Below, one piece after another: positions 37,123 to 45,125 of a stretch of DNA of 64,000 nt. A program made the translations under genes and the position numbers. Source of the stretch: Sphingomonadaceae bacterium 3R27E2-A (GTDB taxonomy: Bacteria; Pseudomonadota; Alphaproteobacteria; Sphingomonadales; Sphingomonadaceae); contig SCNT01000011.1 of assembly GCA_005503165.1 (NCBI GenBank), positions 1 to 64,000 on the forward strand. Reading direction: 5' to 3'. Each line of letters starts with the position of its first letter. The stretch's first letter is position 1. Under the pieces are notes generated by a model. It was not told the origin of the DNA. It made no database searches and was given only the letters and a program-made list of their open reading frames with translations.

Positions 37123-38523
37123 ATGGCCGAGGCCGACGCTCCGGCCGTTGCTGCGGACACCGAAGCCGCCAAGCCCGCCGCGCTGACGAGCCGGATCACC
37201 GGATCGCTCGCGCGGCGCATGATCGCGATCGCGACGATCTGGATTTCGGTGCTGCTGCTCGGCGGCGGCTTCGCGCTCGACCGCGTGCTCACCGGGGCGA
37301 TCACGCGCAATTTCGATTCCAGCCTCGAATATGTGCTGATCGCGATGATCCGCTCGTCCGAAATCGGTCCCGATGGCGAGGTGCGGCTGATCGATCCGCT
37401 CGGCGACCAGCGCTTCCTCGAACCCTATAGCGGCCTCTACTGGCAGATCAGCGGCGGCAGCCAGGAGCCCTATCGTTCGCGCTCGCTGTGGGAACGCACG
37501 CTGAAGGCGCCGGCCCCGCATGTCGACAATGCGCTCCACATCTACGACAGCGCGCAATTCCCCGAAGAGCAGCTTCGCGTGCTCGAACGCAACGTCATCC
37601 TGCCAGGCAGCAAGGTCAACTGGCGCTTCCAGATCGCCCAGTCGCGCGAGGCGCTCGACCTCCAGATCCGCGCGGTGCGCGCGACGCTGATCCCCAGCCT
37701 CGCATTGCTCGGGCTCGGGCTGATCGTGCTCGCGGCGCTCCAGACCTTCTACGGCCTCTGGCCGCTCCGCCACATCCGCCGCGCGATCGCCGCGATGCGC
37801 GGCGGCCAGCACCGCCGCGTCGTCGCGCCGCTGCCGCTCGAAGTGCAGCCGATGGTCGACGAGCTCAACGCATTGCTCGCGCACAACGAAAAACAGGCCG
37901 AGGAGGCGCGCCTCCACGCCGGCAATCTCGCGCATGCGCTCAAGACCCCGCTCACCGTGCTCGTCAACAGCGCGACGAGCGACACGTCCGAACTTGCCGA
38001 AACGGTGCGGCGCGAGGCGGCGACGATGCAGCGCCAGGTTGACCACCACCTCGCCCGCGCCCGCGCGGTCGGGCGGCGCGGCGCGGCGCAGGCGAGGGCG
38101 AATGTCCGCGACAGCGTCGACAGCGTGTCGCGCGCGGTGGCTTTGCTTCATCCCGACGCCCGCCTCGACGCCTCGGGCGACAAGACCCTCGTCGCGCGCG
38201 TCGAGCGGCAGGACCTCGACGAGCTGATCGGGAACCTGCTGGAGAATGCGGCGAAATATGGCGGCGGCAGCGTCTTCGTCACCGTCCAACGCGACGGCGC
38301 CATGGCCGAAATATTGGTCGAAGACGACGGCCCCGGCATCTCGCCTGCCGACCGCGTGCGCATCTTCGACCGCGGCGTCCGCCTCGACAGCGGCAAGCCG
38401 GGCACCGGGCTGGGCCTCGCGATCGTTCGCGACGTGGCCGAAATCTACGGCGGCAGCATCGCGCTCGAAGAGAGCGAGGATCTGGGCGGACTGCTGGTGC
38501 GGCTCAGGTTGCCGGCGGGGTAG
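37123..38523 (+). CDS. Sensor histidine kinase
   Basis: 466 residues from ATG 37123; ATG 37111 is in frame but lies inside the right arm of the inserted element. Membrane segments are MIAIATIWISVLLLGGGFAL near residue 40 and LIPSLALLGLGLIVLAALQ near 200, bracketing a periplasmic sensor region. Then HAMP, a HisKA phospho-acceptor (NLAHALKTPLTVLVN), and an ATPase with N box NLLENAAKYGG, DDGPGISPADR and GTGLGLAIVRDVAEIYGG. It pairs with the response regulator upstream. No clear ribosome site precedes either start. Confidence 0.92.
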   Translation: MAEADAPAVAADTEAAKPAALTSRITGSLARRMIAIATIWISVLLLGGGFALDRVLTGAITRNFDSSLEYVLIAMIRSSEIGPDGEVRLIDPLGDQRFLEPYSGLYWQISGGSQEPYRSRSLWERTLKAPAPHVDNALHIYDSAQFPEEQLRVLERNVILPGSKVNWRFQIAQSREALDLQIRAVRATLIPSLALLGLGLIVLAALQTFYGLWPLRHIRRAIAAMRGGQHRRVVAPLPLEVQPMVDELNALLAHNEKQAEEARLHAGNLAHALKTPLTVLVNSATSDTSELAETVRREAATMQRQVDHHLARARAVGRRGAAQARANVRDSVDSVSRAVALLHPDARLDASGDKTLVARVERQDLDELIGNLLENAAKYGGGSVFVTVQRDGAMAEILVEDDGPGISPADRVRIFDRGVRLDSGKPGTGLGLAIVRDVAEIYGGSIALEESEDLGGLLVRLRLPAG

Positions 38524-38555
38524 GGGGGAGCGTCGGCTTTTGGATTGCCGGCGGC

Positions 38556-38894
38556 TCAGAGCGCTTCATGCCTGAGTAAGATCACCCGAGGATGACCTTC
38601 CATTTCGGATCGTATCTGCTGGCCACGGACGCTGCCGTCGACATAAAGAAGAAATCGATGGTCCGCGAAATCTGGTTCGGCTGGATCGCTATCCATGGGG
38701 TCGAGATTTTCGCGCAATTTGAAGGTTTCAGCGCCTTGTCCAGTCGCATGGAAATATATTCCGATGTAGCTGCTATCACGTTGAACGAACGCAATGGCCA
38801 AAAGGCTACTGATCAATTCCTTTGCATCATCGAGCGTTTCAGTCCCGATGCCATAAAGATCATAGGCTGCTTGCATGCAGTTTTTCTCATTCAT
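38556..38894 (-). CDS. Hypothetical protein of atypical composition
   Basis: 112 residues from ATG 38894 (MNEKNCMQAAYDLYGIGTET). Codons are visibly less GC-rich at third positions than in neighbouring genes, suggesting recent acquisition. It reads as a small acidic alpha/beta protein (AFVQRDSSYIGIYFHATGQG, HRFLLYVDGSVRGQQIRSEM) without signal peptide or membrane segment. The family is not recognised; size and isolation resemble immunity-type orphans, but no toxin gene is adjacent. A start 12 codons upstream (38930) is possible. Confidence 0.55.
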   Translation of the reverse strand: MNEKNCMQAAYDLYGIGTETLDDAKELISSLLAIAFVQRDSSYIGIYFHATGQGAETFKLRENLDPMDSDPAEPDFADHRFLLYVDGSVRGQQIRSEMEGHPRVILLRHEAL

Positions 38895-39095
38895 GGTATG
38901 GCGACTGCCGGAATACCTGCGTTTGCGCAAGATGTGGCGTTTTCATAGCCTGATCGGTTGTTTCCCGCCTCTCGCGAAATAGGACGGTCAGCGGCAAATC
39001 ACCGCTTTCCTAAACTATTCCGCTGTGCCAGCCTTTGACAGGCTCTTTGAATTGTCGATCATCGCTACCGCTTCGCGATCGTTCCGAAAACAGCC

Positions 39096-39154
39096 CTTAA
39101 AGCCACAAAGGACACAATTTGGAGCCGCGCATCGGGGGCTTTTGTGGCTTTAAG
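39096..39154 (-). terminator. Inverted repeat overlapping the end of the glutathione transferase gene
   Basis: CTTAAAGCCACAAA at 39096-39109 and TTTGTGGCTTTAAG at 39141-39154 are perfect 14-base complements, with a 31-base spacer. The right arm contains the gene's TAA stop. The loop is long and no T tract follows, so it may be a terminator variant or a repeat. The 255 bases from here to 38895 show no gene. Confidence 0.45.
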
Positions 39155-39839
39155 CCGAAGTCACCACCAGCCCGCGCTGCACCCCCGGCCGCGCCAGCCC
39201 GGCGTCGAGCCAGCGCTGGACATGGCCGAAGCGCTCGAACCCGACGATCTCGGCGGCATCGTAGAAGCCGATCAGGTTGCGCACCCAGCCCAGCAGCGAA
39301 ATGTCGGCGATGCTGTAACCATCGTCGATGATCCATTCGCGCGCCGCCAGCCGGTCGTTCAGCACCCCGAGCAGTCGCGCCGATTCCGCCGCGTAGCGGT
39401 CGCGCGGACGCTTGTCCTCATAGTCCTTGCCGGCGAATTTGTGGAAGAAGCCGAGCTGGCCGAACATCGGCCCCGCGCCGCCCATCTGCCACATCAGCCA
39501 CTGGATCGTCTCGTAGCGCGTCGCGGGATCGGCCGAGAGAAATTGGCCCGACTTGTCCGCCAGATAGATCAGGATCGCGCCCGATTCGAACAAAGCCAGC
39601 GGTTTGCCGCCGGGTCCGTTCGGATCGAGGATCGCCGGAATCTTGCCGTTGGGATTGACCGCGAGGAAGGCCGGATCGTGGCTCTCGTTCGCCATGATGT
39701 CGACGCGGTGCGGCTCATAGGGCAGGGCGGTTTCCTCGAGCATGATGCCGACCTTCACGCCGTTGGGCGTCGGCGCCGAGAAGAGCTGGAGCCGGTCAGG
39801 ATGCTGCGCGGGCCATTTGGCGAAAATGGGGTGCGTCAT
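39150..39839 (-). CDS. Glutathione S-transferase (YfcG/nu-like)
   Basis: 229 residues. The N-terminal thioredoxin-like domain includes LFSAPTPNGVKVGIMLEETA, NPNGKIPAILDPNGP (cis-proline) and ALFESGAILIYLADKSG (glutathione gamma-glutamyl contacts E-S). The helical C-terminal domain has YSIADISLLGWVRN. The pattern fits the YfcG/Ure2p-like disulfide-bond reductase branch. The start overlaps the chorismate mutase stop by 4 bases; the longer ORF upstream is a shadow of that gene. Confidence 0.9.
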   Translation of the reverse strand: MTHPIFAKWPAQHPDRLQLFSAPTPNGVKVGIMLEETALPYEPHRVDIMANESHDPAFLAVNPNGKIPAILDPNGPGGKPLALFESGAILIYLADKSGQFLSADPATRYETIQWLMWQMGGAGPMFGQLGFFHKFAGKDYEDKRPRDRYAAESARLLGVLNDRLAAREWIIDDGYSIADISLLGWVRNLIGFYDAAEIVGFERFGHVQRWLDAGLARPGVQRGLVVTSA

Positions 39840-40123
39840 GCGTCCTGCTCCCTTTTGGCCTTCTGGTGGTGGCGGATCACTTCCTCGATGATGAAGCGCA
39901 GGAATTTCTCGGTGAAATCGGGGTCGAGGTCGGCGTCGCGCGCCAGTTCGCGCAGGCGCCCGATCTGGCGCTCCTCGCGGCCCGGATCGGCGGGGGGCAG
40001 CCCCTCGCGCGCCTTGAGCTCGCCGACCGCCTTCGTCACCTTGAATCGCTCGGCGAGCATATAGACGAGCGCCGCGTCGATATTGTCGATGCTCTGGCGG
40101 TAACGGCTCAGCTGGTCGTCCAT
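39836..40123 (-). CDS. Chorismate mutase, AroQ class (second copy in the window)
   Basis: 95 residues. YRQSIDNIDAALVYMLAERF, KVTKAVGELKAREGLPPADP and RFIIEEVIRHHQKAKRE match AroQ chorismate mutases, with the catalytic Lys in KAVGELKA and the N-terminal Arg. It makes prephenate. It has a good ribosome site (AAGAGGAG, 5 bases before the ATG), and the 266-bp element copy B ends just beyond that site, so its promoter must lie within or beyond the element. It is co-translated with the glutathione transferase gene. Confidence 0.9.
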   Translation of the reverse strand: MDDQLSRYRQSIDNIDAALVYMLAERFKVTKAVGELKAREGLPPADPGREERQIGRLRELARDADLDPDFTEKFLRFIIEEVIRHHQKAKREQDA

Positions 40124-40139
40124 ATGCGGCTCCTCTTGT

Positions 40140-40405
40140 AGGGACCAAGCCCCTTAATTGCACGTTCGAGGCGTCGAAATGGCGAAGATATCGCCGTCGC
40201 ATGGCCGCCGCGGATGGTGGTTCCATCTGCAAGGCCTTGCGGGGGCGAGATCGAAGCCATTTCGGCGTCCCTTCGGGATTTGACCGATTTTGTCCATGGC
40301 CGCGTCAGCGAGCCTTGGAATATTCTCATATGCCTACGTCTCGCTTCCTCGCCCTGAACAAAATCGCTTCAAACCTCGAACGTGCAATAAAGGGGCTTGG
40401 TCCCT
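40140..40405 (-). repeat. 266-bp terminal-inverted-repeat element, copy B, in a divergent promoter region
   Basis: The terminal 32-base arms are complementary with one mismatch (left AGGGACCAAGCCCCTTAATT, right AAAGGGGCTTGGTCCCT). Read on the minus strand it aligns gaplessly with copy A. Arms agree within the copy at 31 of 32 positions but with copy A at only about 21 of 32. A 63-codon reading frame starts at 40329 and runs to the element's last base but one, exactly as in copy A, then continues 10 codons outside. A GT dinucleotide flanks both ends. It separates the chorismate mutase (leftward) and polyprenyl synthase (rightward) starts. Confidence 0.75.
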
Positions 40406-40492
40406 GTCGGCACGCTTGGCACCGGGGGGGCGTCCAAAGCAAGCCGAAAGTCGTTGCAAAATTATGGCCCTCCGGCCAATGCGGCACCTGTC

Positions 40493-41506
40493 ATGAGTGC
40501 CGAAATCCACCGCCTCCACGGCGACAAGCCGCCTTCGCTCGACCCGATGATGGCGCTCGTCGCCGCCGACATGAACGAGGTCAATGCGGTCATCCTCGAC
40601 CGCATGCAGTCCGAAGTGCCGCTGATCCCCGAACTCGCCGGTCACCTGATCGCGGGCGGCGGCAAGCGCATGCGGCCGATGCTGACACTCGCCTGCGGCA
40701 AGCTGCTCGACTATCCGGGCCGCCGTCACTGCAAGCTCGCGGCCGCGGTCGAATTCATCCACACCGCGACGCTGCTCCACGACGATGTCGTCGACAAATC
40801 GGACCTCCGTCGCGGGCGCAAGACCGCGAACATCATCTGGGGCAACAGCGCGTCGGTGCTCGTCGGCGACTTCCTGTTCAGCCGCGCCTTCGAGGTGATG
40901 GTCGAGGACGGCTCGCTCAAGGTCCTCAAGATCCTCAGCCGCGCCTCGGCGGTGATCGCCGAGGGCGAGGTCAACCAGCTGTCGGCGCAGCGCCGCATCG
41001 AGACGAGCGAAGACCAGTATCTCGCGATCATCAACGCCAAGACCGCCGAGCTCTTCGCCGCCGCGTGCAAGATCGCCGCGGTGGTCGCCGAGCGCGACGA
41101 CGCGGCCGAGGCCGCGCTCGACAGCTATGGCCGCAACCTCGGCATTGCCTTCCAGCTCGTCGACGATGCGATCGACTATGTCTCCGACGAGGCAACGATG
41201 GGCAAGGGCGTCGGCGACGACTTCCGCGACGGCAAGGTCACGCTGCCGGTGATCCTCGCCTATGCCCGCGGATCGGCCGACGAGCGCGAATTCTGGAAAC
41301 AGGCGATCGTCGGGCACCGGACTTCGGACGAGGATCTCGCCTACGCCACCGCGCTGCTCCACAAGCACGACACGATCGCCGACACGCTGGCGCGCGCGCG
41401 GCATTACGGCCAGCGCGCGGTCGATGCGATCGGCGGCTTCCGCGCCAGCCAGGCCAAGGCGGCGCTGACCGAAGCGGTCGCCTTCGCGGTCGCGCGCGCT
41501 TATTGA
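40493..41506 (+). CDS. Polyprenyl (octaprenyl/decaprenyl) diphosphate synthase
   Basis: 337 residues from ATG 40493. The two aspartate-rich motifs are LLHDDVVDKSDLRRG and FQLVDDAIDYVSDEA, with GGGKRMRPML as the first basic motif and KTAELFAAACK. It elongates farnesyl-type primers with isopentenyl diphosphate to make the ubiquinone side chain; sphingomonads mostly use Q-10, but chain length cannot be read here. Upstream in-frame sequence to 40397 lies beside the element and lacks family similarity. Confidence 0.93.
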   Translation: MSAEIHRLHGDKPPSLDPMMALVAADMNEVNAVILDRMQSEVPLIPELAGHLIAGGGKRMRPMLTLACGKLLDYPGRRHCKLAAAVEFIHTATLLHDDVVDKSDLRRGRKTANIIWGNSASVLVGDFLFSRAFEVMVEDGSLKVLKILSRASAVIAEGEVNQLSAQRRIETSEDQYLAIINAKTAELFAAACKIAAVVAERDDAAEAALDSYGRNLGIAFQLVDDAIDYVSDEATMGKGVGDDFRDGKVTLPVILAYARGSADEREFWKQAIVGHRTSDEDLAYATALLHKHDTIADTLARARHYGQRAVDAIGGFRASQAKAALTEAVAFAVARAY

Positions 41507-41515
41507 GGCGCGGCG

Positions 41516-41902
41516 ATGGCGATGATGGGCCCAGCGGCGGAAAGCCCCGACGCCTATATCGCCGCGCTGTCGGGCTGGCAGCTCGAGCTTTGCACGATGC
41601 TCCGCGCCGCGGTGGTGCGCGCCGCCGCCTTCGACGAGACGATCAAATGGACCAACCTCGTCTTCCTTGCGAACGGCCCGTGCATCCTGATCCGCGCCGA
41701 GGAGCATCGCGTGCTGCTCGGCTTCTGGCGCGGCAAAAGGCTCCGCGAGATCGAGCCGCGCATCAAAGCCAGCGGCAAATATGAGCTCGGCAATCTGGTG
41801 ATGACCGAGGAGACGGTGGTCGATCCTGCGATGGTCGAAAGGCTCGCCGCAGAGGCGTACCGGCTTAATTTCGACCTCGGCAATCCGTCGACAAGGACAT
41901 GA
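41516..41902 (+). CDS. DUF1801 (YdhG-like) protein
   Basis: 128 residues. ESPDAYIAALSGWQLELCTM, DETIKWTNLVFLANGPCILI and LLGFWRGKRL match the DUF1801 fold (YdhG/YjbR-like). The function is unknown. It starts 9 bases after the polyprenyl synthase, and its stop overlaps hrpB by 4 bases. Confidence 0.85.
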   Translation: MAMMGPAAESPDAYIAALSGWQLELCTMLRAAVVRAAAFDETIKWTNLVFLANGPCILIRAEEHRVLLGFWRGKRLREIEPRIKASGKYELGNLVMTEETVVDPAMVERLAAEAYRLNFDLGNPSTRT

Positions 41903-44376
41903 GCCTCGTCCTGCCGATCGACGCGGTGCTGCCCGATATCATGGCGGCGCTGACGCTGAAGCCCAATGTCGTCGTCGTCGCGCCGCCGGGTGCGGGCAAG
42001 ACGACGCGCGTCGCGCCCGAAATATTGCAGCAGCCCTGGTGCCAGGGCGCGGTGTGGCTGCTCTCCCCCCGCCGCCTCGCCGCGCGCGCCGCCGCCGAAC
42101 GCATCGCCGAGGAGACGGGCACCAGGGTAGGCGACCTTGTCGGCTATGCCACGCGCCTCGATAGCAAGCAGTCGAAGGACACGCGGCTGCTGGTGATGAC
42201 GCCCGGGCTGTTTCGCAACCGCATCCTCGGCGACCCCGAATTGTCGGGGGTCACCGCGGTTCTGTTCGACGAGGTGCACGAGCGCAGCCTCGACGGCGAT
42301 TTCGCGCTCGCGCTGGCGATCGACGCACAACAGGGGCTGCGCGACGACCTCCGCCTCGTCGCCATGTCGGCGACGCTCGACGGCGCGCGCTTCGGCGCTT
42401 TGCTCGGCAACGCGCCGGTGGTGAAGAGCGAAGGCAGGAACTGGCCGCTCGAACTGCGCCATATCGGCCGCCGCGCCGAGGACCGGCTCGAGACCGGCGT
42501 GCTGGCCGCGGTGCGGCAGGCCCTCGCCGATGAGCCGGCCGATGAGGGTGGGGGCGATATCCTGACCTTCCTGCCCGGCGCCGGCGACATCGAGCGCGCC
42601 GCGACCGCGCTCGAAGAGGCGCGGCTGCCGCTTGTCGTCCACCGGCTGCACGGGCAGATCGACCCGGCGCTGCAACGCGCCGCGCTCGTCCGCGATCCCG
42701 GCGGGAAGCGCAAGCTGATCCTCGCGACGAGCATCGCCGAGACCAGCCTGACCATCGAGGGCGTGCGCATCGTCATCGACGCCGGGCTGTCGCGCCGCCC
42801 GCGCTTCGACAAGGCGGCGGGGATCGCGCGGCTCGTCACCGAGCGCGCCAGCCAGGCCTCGGCGACGCAGCGCGCGGGGCGTGCGGCGCGGCAGGGCCCG
42901 GGGGTGGCCTACCGCCTGTGGGAAGCGGCGGCGACCGCGGGCATGCCGCCCTTCGATCCGCCCGAGATCCACGAGAACGACCTGATGCCCGTGGTGCTCG
43001 ATTGCGCGAGCTGGGGCATCGTCGATCCGCGCCAGCTCGGCTGGCTCGACCCGCCGTCGCCCGCGGCGATTTCGGAAGCCAAGACGCGGCTGCAGGCGAT
43101 CGGCGCGCTCGCGGCCGACGGGCGGATCACCCCGCACGGCCACGCGCTCGCGGCGATCCCGCTGCCGGTGCCGCTGGCGCATATGATCCTCGACGCGGCG
43201 GCAGCAGGGGAGGCCGAACTCGCCGCGCGGCTCGCGGTGCTGCTGACCGAACCGGGGCTCGGCGGGCGCGGGGTCGATGTCGAGGCGCGGCTCCAGCGCT
43301 GGAAGGGATCGCGGAACGACCGCGCCGAGGGCGCGTGGCGGCTCGCACGGCGGCTTGCGGCGCTGGCCGAGAAACGCGTCGAGGACGGCGCGCCGCTGAC
43401 CTCGCGCTCGGTCGGCGGCTGGATCGCGACCGCCTGGCCCGACCGTGTCGCCCGCCAGCGCGCCGGGCAGCGCGGCGACTATCTCAGCGTCGGCGGCCGC
43501 GCGTATAAACTCGACCCGCTCGATCCGCTCGCGGGCCAGGAATGGCTCGCCATCGCCGATGCGCAGGGGCATGCGGCGGGGGTCCGCATCCTCGCCGCCG
43601 CGCCGATCGCGCAGGTCGAGGTCGAAGCGATCTTCGCCGATCGCATCCTCGTCCACTCGGGCAGCAGCTATGACGCGGCGAACGACCGCGTCGACCATCG
43701 CCGCGAACGCCGCCTCGGCGCGATCGCGCTGACCAGCGGCAAGGCCGGGCGCGACGAAAGTGCCGAAGACGACGCCGCGCTGCGGCTCGCCGCGGTGCGC
43801 GACAAGGGGCTCGGGCTGATCGGCTGGGGTCCGATGTCCCAGGCCTTGCGGCTGCGGGCGTCCTTCGCCGGGATCGACGCGCTGTCGACCGCGGCGCTCG
43901 CCGACGGCCTCGATTTCTGGCTCGCGCCGCTGCTGCCCGGATGCCGGGGGCTGCGCGACATCGGCGACAGGCGGCTCACCGACGCGCTGATGGGGCTGCT
44001 CGACTGGCCGGCGCGGCAATTGCTCGAAAAGCGCGCGCCCGAAGATTATGCGACCCCGGCGGGCAGCCGGCACAGGATCGACTATGGCGCCGACGGCGGG
44101 CCGCAGGTGTCGGTGCGGGTGCAGGAGATGTTCGGGCTCGCGCGCCATCCGACCGTCGGCGAGCCGCCGGTGCCGCTGGTGCTCGCGCTCACCTCGCCCG
44201 CGCACCGCCCGATCCAGACGACGCGCAACATCGCGAGTTTCTGGAGCGGCAGCTGGCACGAGGTGGCGCGCGAGATGCGCGGCCGTTATCCCAAACACAG
44301 CTGGCCCGACGACCCCGCAACGGCGCGCCCGACCCTGCTGACCAAGGCGGCGCAGGCGCGGCGCGACGGGGCGTGA
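41899..44376 (+). CDS. hrpB: ATP-dependent helicase HrpB
   Basis: 825 residues, DEAH/RHA family. Walker A APPGAGKTTRVAPEIL near residue 33, motif II FDEVHERSLDGDFALAL, motif III AMSATLDG and motif VI SQASATQRAGRAARQGPGVA are intact. The C-terminal HrpB-specific domain (IDYGADGGPQVSVRVQEMFG, IQTTRNIASFWSGSWHEV) distinguishes it from HrpA. It is a probable RNA helicase of unclear substrate. It is translationally coupled to the DUF1801 gene. Confidence 0.96.
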   Translation: MSLVLPIDAVLPDIMAALTLKPNVVVVAPPGAGKTTRVAPEILQQPWCQGAVWLLSPRRLAARAAAERIAEETGTRVGDLVGYATRLDSKQSKDTRLLVMTPGLFRNRILGDPELSGVTAVLFDEVHERSLDGDFALALAIDAQQGLRDDLRLVAMSATLDGARFGALLGNAPVVKSEGRNWPLELRHIGRRAEDRLETGVLAAVRQALADEPADEGGGDILTFLPGAGDIERAATALEEARLPLVVHRLHGQIDPALQRAALVRDPGGKRKLILATSIAETSLTIEGVRIVIDAGLSRRPRFDKAAGIARLVTERASQASATQRAGRAARQGPGVAYRLWEAAATAGMPPFDPPEIHENDLMPVVLDCASWGIVDPRQLGWLDPPSPAAISEAKTRLQAIGALAADGRITPHGHALAAIPLPVPLAHMILDAAAAGEAELAARLAVLLTEPGLGGRGVDVEARLQRWKGSRNDRAEGAWRLARRLAALAEKRVEDGAPLTSRSVGGWIATAWPDRVARQRAGQRGDYLSVGGRAYKLDPLDPLAGQEWLAIADAQGHAAGVRILAAAPIAQVEVEAIFADRILVHSGSSYDAANDRVDHRRERRLGAIALTSGKAGRDESAEDDAALRLAAVRDKGLGLIGWGPMSQALRLRASFAGIDALSTAALADGLDFWLAPLLPGCRGLRDIGDRRLTDALMGLLDWPARQLLEKRAPEDYATPAGSRHRIDYGADGGPQVSVRVQEMFGLARHPTVGEPPVPLVLALTSPAHRPIQTTRNIASFWSGSWHEVAREMRGRYPKHSWPDDPATARPTLLTKAAQARRDGA

Positions 44377-44444
44377 CGATGACCCTTTTCGAGCGCTCGC
44401 CGACGCGCTAAGGCGCGGCAAAGGCTCCATCCGAGGACGAGAAT

Positions 44445-44723
44445 ATGAAGGCGCGCATTTTCCAGAAGCCCAAGAACGCGATGCAGTCGGGGCGTGCGGG
44501 GACACAGCGCTGGATGCTCGAATTCGCGCCCGCTGAGGCGCGCAAGGCCGACCCGCTGATGGGCTGGGCCGGCAGCGGCGATACGCAGCGCCAGCTGCGG
44601 CTGGGTTTCGCGACGCGCGAAGAGGCGGTCGCCTATGCGGAGCGCAACGGCATCGACGCCGAGGTGATCGCGGCGCCCGAGCGCAAGCTCAAGATCCAGG
44701 CCTACGCCGACAATTTCCGGTGA
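44445..44723 (+). CDS. NDUFS4-like accessory subunit of respiratory complex I
   Basis: 92 residues. MKARIFQKPKNAMQSGRAGT, WMLEFAPAEARKADPLMGWA and LGFATREEAVAYAERNGIDA match the ETC complex I subunit conserved region, the alphaproteobacterial counterpart of mitochondrial NDUFS4. It sits on the peripheral arm of NADH dehydrogenase. It is encoded away from the nuo operon, as is usual. Confidence 0.95.
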   Translation: MKARIFQKPKNAMQSGRAGTQRWMLEFAPAEARKADPLMGWAGSGDTQRQLRLGFATREEAVAYAERNGIDAEVIAAPERKLKIQAYADNFR

Positions 44724-44734
44724 GATCTGAATAG

Positions 44735-44830
44735 CGTCATTGCGAGGAGCCGCAGGCGACGCGGCAATCTCCAGCTATCGATATTGAACGGCCGCTGGCT
44801 GGAGATTGCTTCGCTTCGCTCGCAATGACG
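44735..44830. repeat. Palindromic repeat, CGTCATTGCGAGGAGC family
   Basis: The left arm CGTCATTGCGAGGAGCCGCA ... GGCAATCTCCAGC pairs with the right arm GCTGGAGATTGCTTCGCTTC ... GCTCGCAATGACG. The unit is a well-known interspersed palindrome in alphaproteobacteria. It lies between two convergent genes. Confidence 0.88.
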
Positions 44831-44837
44831 AGTGTCG

Positions 44838-45053
44838 TTACGCCGCGTCGGGCTGCAGCAGCTTGTGCAGGTGGACGACGACATATTTCATTTCGGCGTC
44901 GTCGACGGTGCGCTGGGCGGCGCTGCGCCACGCCTTTTCGGCGCTTTTGTAATCGGGATAGAGGCCGACGACATCGAGGTTGTGGAGGTCGACGAAGTCG
45001 AGGCCCTGCGGGTCGCTGACGCGGCCGCCGAACACCAGGTGCAATTTGCTCAT
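44838..45053 (-). CDS. DUF4170 protein
   Basis: 71 residues. LHLVFGGRVSDPQGLDFVDL, VVGLYPDYKSAEKAWRSAAQ and MKYVVVHLHKLLQP match DUF4170, a short alphaproteobacterial family of unknown function. It is a compact alpha/beta protein without signal or membrane segment, and a single-gene unit. Confidence 0.9.
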   Translation of the reverse strand: MSKLHLVFGGRVSDPQGLDFVDLHNLDVVGLYPDYKSAEKAWRSAAQRTVDDAEMKYVVVHLHKLLQPDAA

Positions 45054-45125
45054 GATGGCTTTCCTAGCAGCGAAGGGGAGAAGCCGCGCCCCCTATCAGC
45101 GCGGCGCCGTCCGGGCAAGACCGGC

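Noticed and set aside
36887-37186. A 99-codon ORF crossing from element copy A into the kinase gene
   Set aside because: It is in a different frame from the conserved 63-codon ORF and has no counterpart in copy B.
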